Positions 8,400-17,109 of a DNA stretch of 41,288 bases are shown in pieces (the stretch's first letter is position 1; each line of letters begins with the position of its first letter). The translations under genes and the position numbers were made by a program. This stretch comes from an uncultured Erysipelotrichaceae bacterium (lineage in GTDB: Bacteria > Bacillota_I > Bacilli_A > RF39 > UBA660). The notes under the pieces are model-generated. The model saw only the letters and a program-made list of their open reading frames with translations, was not told the DNA's origin and did no database searches. Location: positions 1 to 41,288 of the forward strand of contig CAOJUX010000008.1 of assembly GCA_948444795.1 (NCBI GenBank). The letters are read 5' to 3'.

Positions 8400-10691
8400 A
8401 TGTTAGAGTTAAAAAAAATTAAAAAAAGTTATAAAACTGGAGATTTTGTACAAACCGCTTTAAAAGATGTTAGTCTAAGATTTAGAAAAAGTGAATTTGT
8501 AGCAATTTTGGGTCCTAGTGGTTCAGGAAAAACTACTCTTTTAAATATTATAGGTGGTCTTGATAGATATGATAGAGGAGATTTAATTATAAATAATAAA
8601 TCTACTAAAAAATTTAAAAATAAAGATTGGGATGCTTACCGAAATAATTGTATTGGTTTTATTTTTCAAAGTTATAATTTAATTAGTCATATGACAATAC
8701 TTTCTAATGTTGAGTTATGTATGACTTTAAGTGGAATTAAGCCAAAAGAAAGAAAAAAAAGAGCAATAATAGCTCTTGAAAAAGTTGGGTTAAAAGATCA
8801 TATTCATAAGAAGCCAAATCAATTATCTGGGGGGCAAATGCAGAGAGTAGCAATTGCACGAGCACTTGTTAATAATCCAGATATAATACTGGCAGATGAG
8901 CCAACTGGAGCATTAGATTCAAAAACAAGTAAGCAAATAATGGAACTTATAAAGGAAATTGCTAAAGATAAACTTGTAATTATGGTAACTCATAATCCTG
9001 AACTTGCAGATGAATATTCCAATAGGATAATAAAAGTTAAAGATGGTAATATTATTAATGATACAAATCCATATGATGAAAAAGAAGAGGAAAAAGTTTA
9101 TAAATTAAATAAAACATCTATGAGTTTTTTTACAGCACTTAAATTATCATTTAATAATATTCTAACTAAAAAAGGTAGAACTTTGCTTACAGCATTTGCC
9201 TCTAGTATAGGAATTATGGGTATTGCTCTTATTTTATCATTATCAAATGGCTTTAAAATTCAAATAGATAAATTTGAAAAAGATACACTTTCGCAAGCTC
9301 CAATTGTTATTAGTGAGCAATCTATGAATATGGATACAATTTCTTTAAGTGGAGAAGAGGAAGAGTTAGAAGAATTTACAAGTGAAAAGAAAATATATCC
9401 ACTTAAAAATATGGCTACAGATACTCATGAAAATAAACTTACTAAGGATTATATAGATTATATAAATGAAATAGATAAAAACTTAATTGGAGGTATATCA
9501 TATCAAAGAATAGCCAATTTAAATTTATTAACTAAAATAGATAATAAAGTTAAATCTTTAAATTCAGCAGATATATTATTTCCACTTCCAACTAATATGG
9601 ATGGAAGTATAAGTACAGTTATTGATGATAATTTTGAGGTTATAGAAGGAGAAATGACTGATAAAAAAGAAGAATTATTACTGCTTGTAGATACTAAAAA
9701 TAGAGTAGATGCAGATGTTTTAAAATTATTAGGTTATGATAAAGATGCAAATATAAATTTTGATGAATTATTAGGAAAAGAATTTAAAGTTATATTAAAT
9801 AATGATTATTATACAAAATCTGGAGTTAATTATATTCCTGTATCTGATTATGAAAAGTTATATAATAATGAAAATGCTATTACCCTTAAGATAAGTGGTA
9901 TTGTAAGAGGAAAAAAGGATAGTGATTTTGCTAAATTATCAGGAAATGGACTTGTATATAAAAAATCACTTATGGATTATGTGCTTGAAAAAAATGATAA
10001 ATCTAATATTGTAAAAGATCAAATTAGTAAAGATTATAATGTTATGACTATGGAGAAATTTGATTTGAATACAGAAGAAGGAATTAAAGCTAAAAATAAT
10101 ATACTATCATATTTAGGGGCTGATACTGTACCTATGTATATTCAAATTTATCCGAAAGATTTTGATTCAAAGGATGAACTTATTAAATATTTAGATAAGT
10201 ATAATGAAGGAAAAAATGAAGATGATAAAATTCTTTATATAGATCAAGCTGAGTTAATAACTAAAATGTCTGGTAGTATTATGGATGCTATAACAATTGT
10301 TCTTATTGCGTTTTCTGCTATTTCCCTTGTTGTATCAACTATAATGATAGGGATAATTACATATATATCTGTACTTGAAAGAACGAAAGAAATTGGAATA
10401 CTTCGTGCTATTGGGGCAAGAAAAAAGGATATCACTAGAGTATTTAATGCTGAAACATTTATGATAGGTCTAACATCAGGTTTAATTGGAATTATTTGTG
10501 CTATATTATTAACTTTCCCAATAAATAATATAATTGAGAATTTATCAGGTTTAGCTTCTGTTGCTAAATTAAATATAGTTCATGCAATAATTTTAATAGT
10601 TATAAGTATTATTTTAACAACATTAGGTGGATTTATACCAGCTAAAGTTGCAAGTAAAAAGGATCCAGTTATAGCTCTTAGAACAGAATAG
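8400..10691 (+). CDS. MacB-type ABC transporter, fused ATPase and FtsX permease
   Basis: A 763-residue fused exporter. Residues 1-225 are the ATPase: Walker A GPSGSGKTT (38-46), signature LSGGQ (142-146), Walker B IILADEPTGALD (162-173) and the switch His in VTHN. A first membrane helix follows (about 258-282), then a large extracellular domain to about residue 615, then three C-terminal helices with the FtsX motif TKEIGILRAIGARKKDI. This topology is that of MacB/LolCDE-like mechanotransmission pumps, which move lipoproteins, peptides or antibiotics across the outer face. It has its own promoter and terminator. The PadR repressor gene directly downstream suggests local regulation. Confidence 0.9.
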   Translation: MLELKKIKKSYKTGDFVQTALKDVSLRFRKSEFVAILGPSGSGKTTLLNIIGGLDRYDRGDLIINNKSTKKFKNKDWDAYRNNCIGFIFQSYNLISHMTILSNVELCMTLSGIKPKERKKRAIIALEKVGLKDHIHKKPNQLSGGQMQRVAIARALVNNPDIILADEPTGALDSKTSKQIMELIKEIAKDKLVIMVTHNPELADEYSNRIIKVKDGNIINDTNPYDEKEEEKVYKLNKTSMSFFTALKLSFNNILTKKGRTLLTAFASSIGIMGIALILSLSNGFKIQIDKFEKDTLSQAPIVISEQSMNMDTISLSGEEEELEEFTSEKKIYPLKNMATDTHENKLTKDYIDYINEIDKNLIGGISYQRIANLNLLTKIDNKVKSLNSADILFPLPTNMDGSISTVIDDNFEVIEGEMTDKKEELLLLVDTKNRVDADVLKLLGYDKDANINFDELLGKEFKVILNNDYYTKSGVNYIPVSDYEKLYNNENAITLKISGIVRGKKDSDFAKLSGNGLVYKKSLMDYVLEKNDKSNIVKDQISKDYNVMTMEKFDLNTEEGIKAKNNILSYLGADTVPMYIQIYPKDFDSKDELIKYLDKYNEGKNEDDKILYIDQAELITKMSGSIMDAITIVLIAFSAISLVVSTIMIGIITYISVLERTKEIGILRAIGARKKDITRVFNAETFMIGLTSGLIGIICAILLTFPINNIIENLSGLASVAKLNIVHAIILIVISIILTTLGGFIPAKVASKKDPVIALRTE

Positions 10692-10704
10692 CTGTTCTTT
10701 TTTT
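10680..10704 (+). terminator. Terminator overlapping the exporter stop codon
   Basis: AGAACAG (10680-10686) pairs with CTGTTCT (10692-10698) followed by T-rich sequence; the TAG stop lies in the loop. Confidence 0.8.
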
Positions 10705-10714
10705 AATTTAGTAC

Positions 10715-10743
10715 TTGACAATACATAGTAGTAGGTTTATCAT
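10715..10743 (+). promoter_or_regulatory. Promoter of the padR-HAAS pair
   Basis: TTGACA (10715-10720), 17-base spacer, TATCAT (10738-10743). TACAT and ATGTA half-sites flank the -10 region and could be bound by PadR itself, though their arrangement is not the usual ATGT-N8-ACAT. Confidence 0.6.
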
Positions 10744-10760
10744 AAATGTAAAGAGGTGAT

Positions 10761-11081
10761 ATTATTAATACCCAATTTAAAAAGGGAGTACTGGAATTAT
10801 TAATTTTAATGATAGTTAAAGATAAAGACTTCTATGGCTATGCTTTAGTAGAAGCTGTTAGTAAAATTATAGATGTTAATGAAGGAACAGTATATCCGAT
10901 ATTAAAAAGATTAACTAATGAAGGTTTTTTTGAAACTTATTTGGAAGAATCTAGCGAAGGGCCAGTTAGGAAATATTATCATATAACTGTAGCTGGTAAA
11001 AAAAGATTAAAGATTTTATTAAAAGAATGGAAGAGTTTTTCAGAGAGTGTAAATAATTTTATAAATGGGAGTGATTTATGA
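10761..11081 (+). CDS. PadR-family transcriptional repressor, apparent ATT start
   Basis: A winged-helix repressor of about 106 residues. The helix-turn-helix and wing (FYGYALVEAV, GTVYPILKRLTNEGFF, RKYYHITVAGKKRL) are typical of PadR-s1 proteins. The first ATG (10809) would delete the conserved opening helix. The frame upstream reads INTQFKKGVLELLIL, which matches the usual PadR start (M)INTQFKKGVLEL, and AAGAGGTGA lies just before. No ATG, GTG or TTG exists there in frame before the TAA at 10749, so an ATT codon (10761, or 10764) must initiate. The stop overlaps the ATG of the HAAS gene (ATGA). Confidence 0.8.
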   Translation: MINTQFKKGVLELLILMIVKDKDFYGYALVEAVSKIIDVNEGTVYPILKRLTNEGFFETYLEESSEGPVRKYYHITVAGKKRLKILLKEWKSFSESVNNFINGSDL

Positions 11082-12559
11082 TGAATAAAGAAAAGTTTTT
11101 AAATATATTAAGAAAGAAATTAAGTGTACTAGAAGAAAATGAAATAGAAGAAAATATAGAAGAATATTCTAATTTTATTGATGAAAAAGTAAGTAAAGGA
11201 GCTACGGAAGAAGAAGCAGTTAAAGCTTTGGGAAATCCAGAAGTACTTGCTAAAGAAATATTAAGTGCTTATAAGATTAAATCTGATAATTTAGATTCAC
11301 ATGATATGATAAACAGTGTTGTTAATAAATTAATGAATATTTTTGATAATATAATTAATATTTTTTCAAATAAAAGTTATAATGAAATAATTAGATTTGT
11401 CTTAGAATTAATAGTAATTTTTGTAGTAATAGCTATTTGTAAAATTCCTTTCTATATTATTGAAGAAATTGGAAGAAATATATTTACTTCTTTTGATCTA
11501 AGCATATTTAGAGTTATGAATAGTATTTGGGCTTTTATTTTAGAAATTGCTTATTTGTTATTTGCCATTTTATTGTTTATTAAAATATTTGAGAATCATT
11601 TTAGTGAAGAAATAATTAAAACAAAAGAAAATAAGAAAGATAATAAAAAAAATAAATCAGAAAAGAGTAAAAAAGTAGTATCTGAAAAACGTGAAAAAAG
11701 TGAAAAACAAATTGTAGTACATCAAACTAGTTTTGGAGATTTTCTTTCTAAAATTTGTATTTGGTTTATTAAATTTATATTTATAATGTGTTTGATGGGA
11801 GTAAGCTTTTATCTTATTGGAATGTCTTTTATGATTGGAATAGTAATTTATTTACTTTTTAAAGGCGTTTTCTATGTCGGAGCTTATTTAATTGTTCTTT
11901 CTTTGCTTTCATTAGGTATTGTTGTATTTATTATGTTATTTAATTATATTTTTGATCATAAAAATAAACTGGGATTATTATTAATAGTGTCTATAATAAG
12001 TATTGGATTACTTGGTCTTGGTACAGGAATATTTGCAATTGAATTTGCAAGTTCTACAATAGAGTATAAAGAAAATAGAGATTATAATAAACAAGAAGAA
12101 TTTGTTTATCAAGTTAGTGATGATTTAATAATTCCTCAAAGTATTTTAAATGATGAAAACGTAGTTATTGATGATAATATGGGAAGTGATTTTAAAATTG
12201 TTTATAGCTATAATGATAAATATTTTGAGTCAATAACTAAACCGGAAATAAGTTATTATAAAAATTATAAAATATTACACACAAGATATTTTGTAACTTC
12301 ATTTAGGTATAATCATGAGTATTTGGATAAATTTATAAACAATTTAAAAAAGAAGAAAATAATTATAGAGAATTTTGATAATTTTGATATTAAAATATAT
12401 TTAAGTAATGAATCTTTAGAAAAAATGAAAAAAAATCAAAAAAAATATGATTATTATGATCATGATTTTGATTTAGAAGATATTTGTAATAGTTTAAATG
12501 AAGATGGTTATGAACTTCCAAGTTATTGTAGAGATTATGTATTAGAGAATGAACTATAA
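11078..12559 (+). CDS. HAAS/DUF1700-domain membrane protein, PadR partner
   Basis: A 493-residue membrane protein. Residues 1-65 form the HAAS (DUF1700) helical module with the GATEEEAVKALGNPEVLAKE pattern that accompanies PadR regulators in Firmicutes. Then come about six to seven hydrophobic helices between residues 108 and 325, broken by a Lys-rich cytoplasmic loop (about 185-215). A C-terminal region of about 165 residues follows, probably extracellular, that I do not recognise. Start overlaps the padR stop (ATGA), so the two are translationally coupled. In known cases such pairs respond to membrane or envelope conditions; here the upstream MacB-type exporter is a plausible target. Confidence 0.8.
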   Translation: MMNKEKFLNILRKKLSVLEENEIEENIEEYSNFIDEKVSKGATEEEAVKALGNPEVLAKEILSAYKIKSDNLDSHDMINSVVNKLMNIFDNIINIFSNKSYNEIIRFVLELIVIFVVIAICKIPFYIIEEIGRNIFTSFDLSIFRVMNSIWAFILEIAYLLFAILLFIKIFENHFSEEIIKTKENKKDNKKNKSEKSKKVVSEKREKSEKQIVVHQTSFGDFLSKICIWFIKFIFIMCLMGVSFYLIGMSFMIGIVIYLLFKGVFYVGAYLIVLSLLSLGIVVFIMLFNYIFDHKNKLGLLLIVSIISIGLLGLGTGIFAIEFASSTIEYKENRDYNKQEEFVYQVSDDLIIPQSILNDENVVIDDNMGSDFKIVYSYNDKYFESITKPEISYYKNYKILHTRYFVTSFRYNHEYLDKFINNLKKKKIIIENFDNFDIKIYLSNESLEKMKKNQKKYDYYDHDFDLEDICNSLNEDGYELPSYCRDYVLENEL

Positions 12560-12573
12560 TTCATTCTTTTTTA
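12547..12573 (+). terminator. Terminator at the HAAS gene stop
   Basis: GAATGAA (12547-12553) pairs with TTCATTC (12560-12566) followed by T6; the TAA stop is in the loop. It separates this gene from the convergent XRE gene. Confidence 0.75.
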
Positions 12574-12801
12574 TTCTTTGGTTATTATGCTTTTAGGGTA
12601 TGATTTTCTTTCGTCTGTTAAGTAAAGTATATAGTCTATTGAAGTATGATAGTATTTAGCAAGAGTAATTAATTGATCATATGTCATTTCACAAAGTTCA
12701 TTTTCATATCTAGAATATTGTTGTTGTGAAATGTTTAATATTTTTGCTATTTCATGTTGAGTTAAGTCTTTATCTTCTCTTAAATCTCTAATTCTATTCA
12801 T
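12571..12801 (-). CDS. Small XRE/Cro-CI family regulator
   Basis: A 76-residue DNA-binding protein. The helix-turn-helix is LTQHEIAKILNISQQQYSRYE (about residues 13-33), followed by the two helices usual in the Cro/C1 fold, including LAKYYHTSIDYILYLTDER. No effector domain is present. AAAGGAAC lies 8-9 bases before the ATG. It lies next to the IS200-like element; no toxin partner or phage gene is adjacent. Confidence 0.88.
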   Translation of the reverse strand: MNRIRDLREDKDLTQHEIAKILNISQQQYSRYENELCEMTYDQLITLAKYYHTSIDYILYLTDERKSYPKSIITKE

Positions 12802-12877
12802 ATAAAATGTTCCTTTCCTTTAAATTTTATCGTACAAATAATATGAGTATTGACCGTTACGAAAAAAGGTTCATGCC

Positions 12878-12976
12878 ACGTGCTTCAGCACGTAAACCCT
12901 TGGAGGGTTTAGAGGCAATTTATTGCCGTTGTCTAAAAAAAGCGATATAATAAAAAACCGATAGCGAGGCGGTTTT
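12878..12976. repeat. Four tandem hairpins forming the IS200-type left end
   Basis: Four short stems follow each other: ACGTGCT/AGCACGT (12878-12893), AAACCCT/AGGGTTT (12894-12910), GGCAAT/ATTGCC (12914-12927) and AAAACCG/CGGTTTT (12954-12976). The last lies directly before the original transposase ATG. IS200/IS605 ends are recognised as single-strand hairpins, and an inner hairpin can block read-through transcription. Confidence 0.65.
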
Positions 12977-12979
12977 GAA

Positions 12980-13388
12980 ATGAGAAAATCAAGTCATGTG
13001 CAATATGATATACATATGGACAACAAAATATAGATATAAAGTATTAATTGGAAGAATAGCCGAAAGAACAAGAGAAATAATAAGACAAAGTTGTAATAGT
13101 ATGGACATAAGTATAATAAAAGGAAGTATAGGGAAAGAACATATACATGTATTAATATCATGTCCGCCGAGTATATCGGTTTCAAAAATAGTACAACAAT
13201 TGAAAGGAAAAACATCAAAAGTGTTACTTAGAGAATATAAAGAATTAAAGAAAAGATATTGGGGTCAACATTTATGGTCAAGTGGATATTTTTGTAGAAG
13301 CGTAGGATTTATAACTCAAAATACAATAAAAGAATATATAGAAAATCAAACAGATGAATATGAGGAAACTTTTAAAATAATAGGGTGA
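12980..13388 (+). pseudogene. tnpA: IS200 TnpA Y1 transposase, frameshifted
   Basis: The conserved opening MRKSSHVQYDI starts at ATG 12980 but runs into a stop after 17 codons. The rest of the protein (WTTKYRYKV onward) continues in another frame from about 13005. Alignment by eye to the family opening suggests about 11 bases are missing around 13008-13016. The remainder holds the HUH motif (HIHVLIS) and the catalytic Tyr region (QNTIKEYIENQ), so only the N-terminal strand is lost. An ATG at 12996 in the second frame could give a shortened 130-residue product, which may bind but is unlikely to be fully active. Confidence 0.85.
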
Positions 13389-13446
13389 GTTTACTCACGA
13401 AAACGTGCTTTCAGCACTCACAAAAGCCACGTGATTTATTGCGTGG
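13385..13446. repeat. Right-end hairpins of the IS200-type element
   Basis: GTGAGT/ACTCAC (13385-13398) overlaps the transposase stop; GTGCT/AGCAC (13405-13417) and CCACG/CGTGG (13427-13446, 10-base loop) follow. The last is the likely right-end recognition hairpin. Confidence 0.6.
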
Positions 13447-13540
13447 TGGTTAACAAAATTGGGACTTTAAAACATAAAAGTGAAAATGAATATTTACACG
13501 AAATTATAATTGAAAAAGAATCTTTATTGTATAAAATAAT

Positions 13541-14509
13541 AAAAAAAGAAATAGTATAATAATTATAAGTGTAGTAATAGTAGTAGGAATAGTCTCTATA
13601 GTAAGTTTAATTAAAAGTCATGCATACTTTGAAACTAGAAAGAGTTTTGATGTATTAAAAGGAAGAGTACCAAATTTTGTAAAAGGAGATATCAAGTTTG
13701 CGTTTGTAGTAGATGGAGTGGAAGAAAAGACGTTACCTAAAAAGGATAGTGGATATCATTTTGTAGGTTCAGAGTGTACAAGTGGAGCAAAAGCTTCGTG
13801 GAATGAACTATCGTGGAGCGTGAGTGTATCAAATTTAAGTGAAAACGGAACATCTTGTACATTAAAGTTTGAAAAGAAAGAGTTAAATTTTGATTATGGA
13901 GATGGTTCTTTAAATACAGTATCTAGAAGTTGTGAATTAAATGGAAATAGTTGTGGGTTATATAGTGGTGATTTTGGTTATAAAGACAAAGTATATGTAT
14001 ATGATTTAGTGAGTGGAAATGATAAAAAATTAGAGTCTGTAGATGTTGAAATGAAAAAGGGGGGAAATTATAATGGAAATTATTATCCACTTAATGGAAC
14101 AATGATTTCATCTCCAATGGAAATATTAGAAAATAATAATTCATTAATAATGAAAAAAGGAGAAAATATTTATACAACTAATGTTCAAACTGCTGATGAT
14201 TCTATAATATATCTTAATTTTAATATATTTGGGCAAGGACCTTTAAATAATTTAGAACAAGCTGTAAATAATAAAAAAATAAAACCTCTTGTAATTATTT
14301 TTACTTTGGATAGGATAGGAGATAATCCTGTTAATTTATATAACGGAGGCACTTTAAGTGGTTACTTTAATTATTTGAGAATATATTTTATGCTAGAAAA
14401 TAATGTGTCTATTAAAGGAATGAAGTTTAATTCTGGTGTTGAACTTAGAAGAAGTTCAGGTCATATTTCAATTCAAAAAATAGAAAACAAAATTCTTCAC
14501 TTAAAATAG
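13541..14509 (+). pseudogene. Membrane-anchored surface protein remnant
   Basis: From about 13541 the frame encodes a basic start (KKRN), a strongly hydrophobic helix (IIIISVVIVVGIVSIVSLI) and an extracellular part with Cys pairs. That part holds a repeat-type motif, YHFVGSEC...SWNELSWSVSVSNLS...CTLKFE, seen in cell-surface proteins of gut Firmicutes. No ATG, GTG or TTG exists in frame before GTG 13718, which has no ribosome site and would skip the anchor. Another frame just upstream ends in IIKKEIV and then TAA, suggesting an indel near 13553 and loss of the start codon. The C-terminal part (from about 14200) is unrecognised. Probably decayed after the neighbouring IS200 insertion. Confidence 0.6.
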
Positions 14510-14579
14510 GTATAAAAAATCTTAATTTTTCTAAAATAAGAATGGACTTTAAGTTGGCATTTTCATTTATTATTTTTTT

Positions 14580-14588
14580 TGGTACAAT
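14580..14588 (+). promoter_or_regulatory. Extended -10 promoter for the Clp-like gene
   Basis: TGGTACAAT, an extended -10, lies 16 bases before the chosen ATG (14605). Transcription from it would exclude the longer upstream frame. Confidence 0.5.
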
Positions 14589-14604
14589 AGTTATGGTGAA
14601 TAAT

Positions 14605-15537
14605 ATGAATTCTGAGAAAATAAGTATGTTAGAAAGATATGGAGAAAACTTTACTCAAAAAGAATATATTACAGATCCAGCAATAGCTAGAGACGAGGAA
14701 ATAAAAGAATGTATTTTAACACTTTTAACGCCGGAAAAAAGTGCACTTTTAGTGGGGAAGCCTGGTATTGGTAAAACTGCTATTGTTGAGGGTTTAGCTT
14801 TTCGTATAAAAAAGGGCTTAGTTCCAAATGCTTTGATAGGTTATGAAGTTATTAAAATAAATATTACTAGTTTGTTAGGGACTAGTATTAGTGATGGTCA
14901 AGTAGAAAATAGAATAGATTTATTAGTTAGAGAATTAGAAGCAAGAGATAAAACTATATTATTTATTGATGAAACTCATGTTTTAGTAAACAATAATACT
15001 ACAGATAATGGTGGTATTGATTTTGCAAATTTACTTAAGTCAGGACTTGATCGTGGTTCAATTAAAATGATAGGAGCAACTACTACGGAAGAATATGAAA
15101 GGTATATTTTAAGAGATAGAGCTTTTTTGCGAAGATTTCAAAAAATCGAAGTTATGGAGACTTCTAAAGATGATACTGTTAAAATTCTTATGGGCACTTT
15201 ACCTAAATTAGAAAAGCAAATTGGTGTTAAATTAAATTATACTGATTTTATTAAAATAAAAATTATGAGTTTTATAGTTGAAATGACTGATGAATATAAA
15301 AGAGTATATGAAGTTGCAAGTAGATATCCTGATATTTGTTTAACTATACTTTCTAACGCTTTTACATATGCAGTATTTGATAATGAAGCAAATGTTAGAA
15401 TAAAACATGTATATAAAGCTGTTTGTAATGCTAAAAATATATATGAAGATGCTAAGAAAAAAGAGATTGAAAGATTTAAAATAGAATTTGCTGATTTAAT
15501 TAGAGAAGAAAATGTTGATTTAAATGATATAAGATAA
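14605..15537 (+). CDS. Single-domain Clp-like AAA+ ATPase
   Basis: A 310-residue ATPase matching only the first AAA+ domain (D1) of ClpA/ClpB/ClpC. It has Walker A GKPGIGKT (about 51-58), Walker B ILFIDETH (118-125), sensor GATTTEEY (158-165), arginine-finger segment RDRAFLRRF (170-178) and a helical lid to the end. It lacks the Clp N-domain, the middle domain, the second AAA+ domain and any ClpP-binding loop, so it is unlikely to be an ordinary protease partner or disaggregase. I start at ATG 14605 (GGTGA 5 bases before); a frame extension upstream encodes a hydrophobic stretch but lies ahead of the likely promoter. Target unknown. Confidence 0.8.
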   Translation: MNSEKISMLERYGENFTQKEYITDPAIARDEEIKECILTLLTPEKSALLVGKPGIGKTAIVEGLAFRIKKGLVPNALIGYEVIKINITSLLGTSISDGQVENRIDLLVRELEARDKTILFIDETHVLVNNNTTDNGGIDFANLLKSGLDRGSIKMIGATTTEEYERYILRDRAFLRRFQKIEVMETSKDDTVKILMGTLPKLEKQIGVKLNYTDFIKIKIMSFIVEMTDEYKRVYEVASRYPDICLTILSNAFTYAVFDNEANVRIKHVYKAVCNAKNIYEDAKKKEIERFKIEFADLIREENVDLNDIR

Positions 15538-15553
15538 AAAGGAGATTGATTAA

Positions 15554-16630
15554 ATGGAAAGAAAAATTAAAGTAGCTCAAATTGGTTGTGGTAAAATGAG
15601 TGAATATACAATGAGGTATGTGTTTGAAAAAGGTGGAGAAGTTGTAATTGCAGTAGATGTTAATAAAAATATTATAGGAAAAGATATTGGCAATATTATG
15701 AATACTAGTGATAAGGGAATTATAATAGAAGATGTTAAGAATTTAGAGAAAAAATTAAATGAAGTTAAACCTGATATTGCAATTGTTACTACAATGAGTT
15801 TATTAAATGATATTGAAAATGTAGTTAGAGTTTGTATTAAGTGTGGTGTTAATGTAATTACTACATGTGAAGAGGCTTTTTTTGCAAGTAATTCGAATCC
15901 TTATTTATATAATGAACTTGATACTTTAGCTAAGAGTAAAAATGTAACAATTACTGGTTGTGGATATCAAGATATATTTTGGGGCAATTTAGTTGCTTGT
16001 CTTGCTTCATCTACACATAAAATCAAAAAAATTATTGGCTTATCTTCATATAATGTTGAAGATTATGGTATTGCTCTTGCTCATGCTCATGGAGCAGGAT
16101 TATCAAAGAATGAGTTTGATAAAAATATAAAGGCTCAAGCTGAAATAAGTGAAGAAGAAAGAGATCGTTTAAAGCGTGAACGATTATTTGCTCCAAGTTA
16201 TATGTGGAACGTTGCAGGCTGGCTTAGTGAAAAAATTGGGCTTCATATTACAGATATAAATCAAGAATGTATTCCAACAATTGCTAAATGTGACATTCAT
16301 TCTGATACTTTAAAAATGGATATAAAAACTGGAGAAATAACAGGAATGAATGCTATTGTTAAAGCAAAGACAGAAGAAGATATTGAAATAGAAATTGAGT
16401 GTATTGGTAAAGTATATGATAAAGATGATGCTGATATAAATAAATGGACTATAGAGGGAGATCCTACTACTACTATGATTAATGAAAAACCAGATACAGT
16501 ATGTCTTACTTGTGCAGATATTGTAAATAGAATCCCTGATGTTATCAATTCTAGAGCTGGTTTTGTGGCAACTTATGAAATGGGAGAAGCTAAATATTTA
16601 GTAAAAGATTTAAATGAATATGTAAAATAA
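15554..16630 (+). CDS. NAD(P)-dependent dehydrogenase like 2,4-diaminopentanoate dehydrogenase
   Basis: A 358-residue soluble oxidoreductase. The Rossmann start VAQIGCGKMSEYTM binds the nucleotide. The order of segments (AVDVNKNIIGKDIG, PDIAIVTT, VNVITTCEEAFF, TITGCGYQD) follows the DapB-like family that includes 2,4-diaminopentanoate dehydrogenase of ornithine fermentation. No other ornithine-degradation gene is in the window, so the substrate is open. AAAGGAGATTGATTAA precedes the ATG, 16 bases after the Clp-like gene, so the two form a likely operon. A terminator follows. Confidence 0.7.
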   Translation: MERKIKVAQIGCGKMSEYTMRYVFEKGGEVVIAVDVNKNIIGKDIGNIMNTSDKGIIIEDVKNLEKKLNEVKPDIAIVTTMSLLNDIENVVRVCIKCGVNVITTCEEAFFASNSNPYLYNELDTLAKSKNVTITGCGYQDIFWGNLVACLASSTHKIKKIIGLSSYNVEDYGIALAHAHGAGLSKNEFDKNIKAQAEISEEERDRLKRERLFAPSYMWNVAGWLSEKIGLHITDINQECIPTIAKCDIHSDTLKMDIKTGEITGMNAIVKAKTEEDIEIEIECIGKVYDKDDADINKWTIEGDPTTTMINEKPDTVCLTCADIVNRIPDVINSRAGFVATYEMGEAKYLVKDLNEYVK

Positions 16631-16660
16631 AAAATAAAACTTGATTTTAAGTTTTATTTT
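16631..16660. terminator. Bidirectional terminator
   Basis: The 12-bp stem AAAATAAAACTT (16631-16642) / AAGTTTTATTTT (16649-16660) with a GATTTT loop has A and T tails on both sides. It serves the dehydrogenase gene and the convergent small membrane protein gene. Confidence 0.8.
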
Positions 16661-16857
16661 TTGTTAGAAATATAGAGAAATAAATAAACAAATCCAAAAG
16701 CTAGTAGAATAATAAGTGTAGTGATTATTGCTTCTTTTGACATAAATTGATTAAGAAATGAATATATATAATTTAGTATATTCTTAATAGCTATACCAAA
16801 AGAGCCTAAAAAATCTTTTAGTTCTTCAAAAAAAGTTTTAAAAAAATTAATAATCAT
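16654..16857 (-). CDS. Small membrane protein
   Basis: A 67-residue protein of unknown family. An amphipathic aromatic-rich N-terminal half (FFKTFFEELKDFLGSFG) is followed by one transmembrane helix (ITTLIILLAFGFVYLFLYI) and a short basic end. I start at the ATG preceded by TAGGGATG; a longer frame upstream would lie over the promoter TTGAAA-TATAAT read on the minus strand (about 16868-16900). It is monocistronic between two terminators or tRNA. Confidence 0.6.
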   Translation of the reverse strand: MIINFFKTFFEELKDFLGSFGIAIKNILNYIYSFLNQFMSKEAIITTLIILLAFGFVYLFLYISNKK

Positions 16858-16931
16858 ATTACACATCCCTATTAGGATTATAATATAGACTTGCTTTTTT
16901 TTCAATTATTTGTTATTCTATATTTGCATAT

Positions 16932-17008
16932 GGCGGGATTGGTGAAGTGGTTAACACGCCGGATTGTGGCTCCGGTATGCGTGGGTTCGATCCCCACATC
17001 TCGCCCCA
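16932..17008 (+). tRNA. tRNA-His (anticodon GTG)
   Basis: A 77-base cloverleaf with the extra G at -1 (16932) that marks tRNA-His, paired with C73. The acceptor stem GGCGGGAT/ATCTCGCC is closed by one G-T pair. The anticodon stem CCGGA/TCCGG holds loop TTGTGGC, and the T-arm GTGGG/CCCAC is perfect. CCA is encoded. Confidence 0.97.
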
Positions 17009-17046
17009 TATTGAATTTTACGCACACCTTTGTGCGAAAGATAAGT

Positions 17047-17083
17047 AAAAGTTCGTAATACTTGATATTATGGACTTTTTTTC
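17047..17083 (+). terminator. Terminator downstream of tRNA-His
   Basis: The stem AAAAGTTC-TAATA / TATTA-GGACTTTT is followed by T-rich sequence. A small CGCACA/TGTGCG hairpin lies before it (about 17021-17036). Confidence 0.65.
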
Positions 17084-17109
17084 TTTTGCAAAGGTGGTGA
17101 GTGTATAAA

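Larger units (their letters stand above)
12876..13450 (+). mobile_element. IS200-type element, degraded
   Basis: A single Y1 transposase reading frame flanked by hairpin ends (left 12878-12976, right 13385-13446). No tnpB is present, so it is IS200-like rather than IS605-like. The left end repeats GCCACGTG, which recurs in the right-end hairpin. The transposase is frameshifted near its N terminus, so the copy is probably immobile unless helped in trans. Exact cleavage sites were not determined. Confidence 0.75.

Noticed and set aside
12840-13450. Hairpin cluster as a CRISPR array
   Set aside because: The stems differ in sequence and are not regularly spaced direct repeats; they bracket an IS200 transposase. 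No cas genes are in the window.
14542-14604. N-terminal membrane extension of the Clp-like protein
   Set aside because: An extended -10 lies inside the stretch and the ribosome site is at the later ATG; the extension does not match the family.
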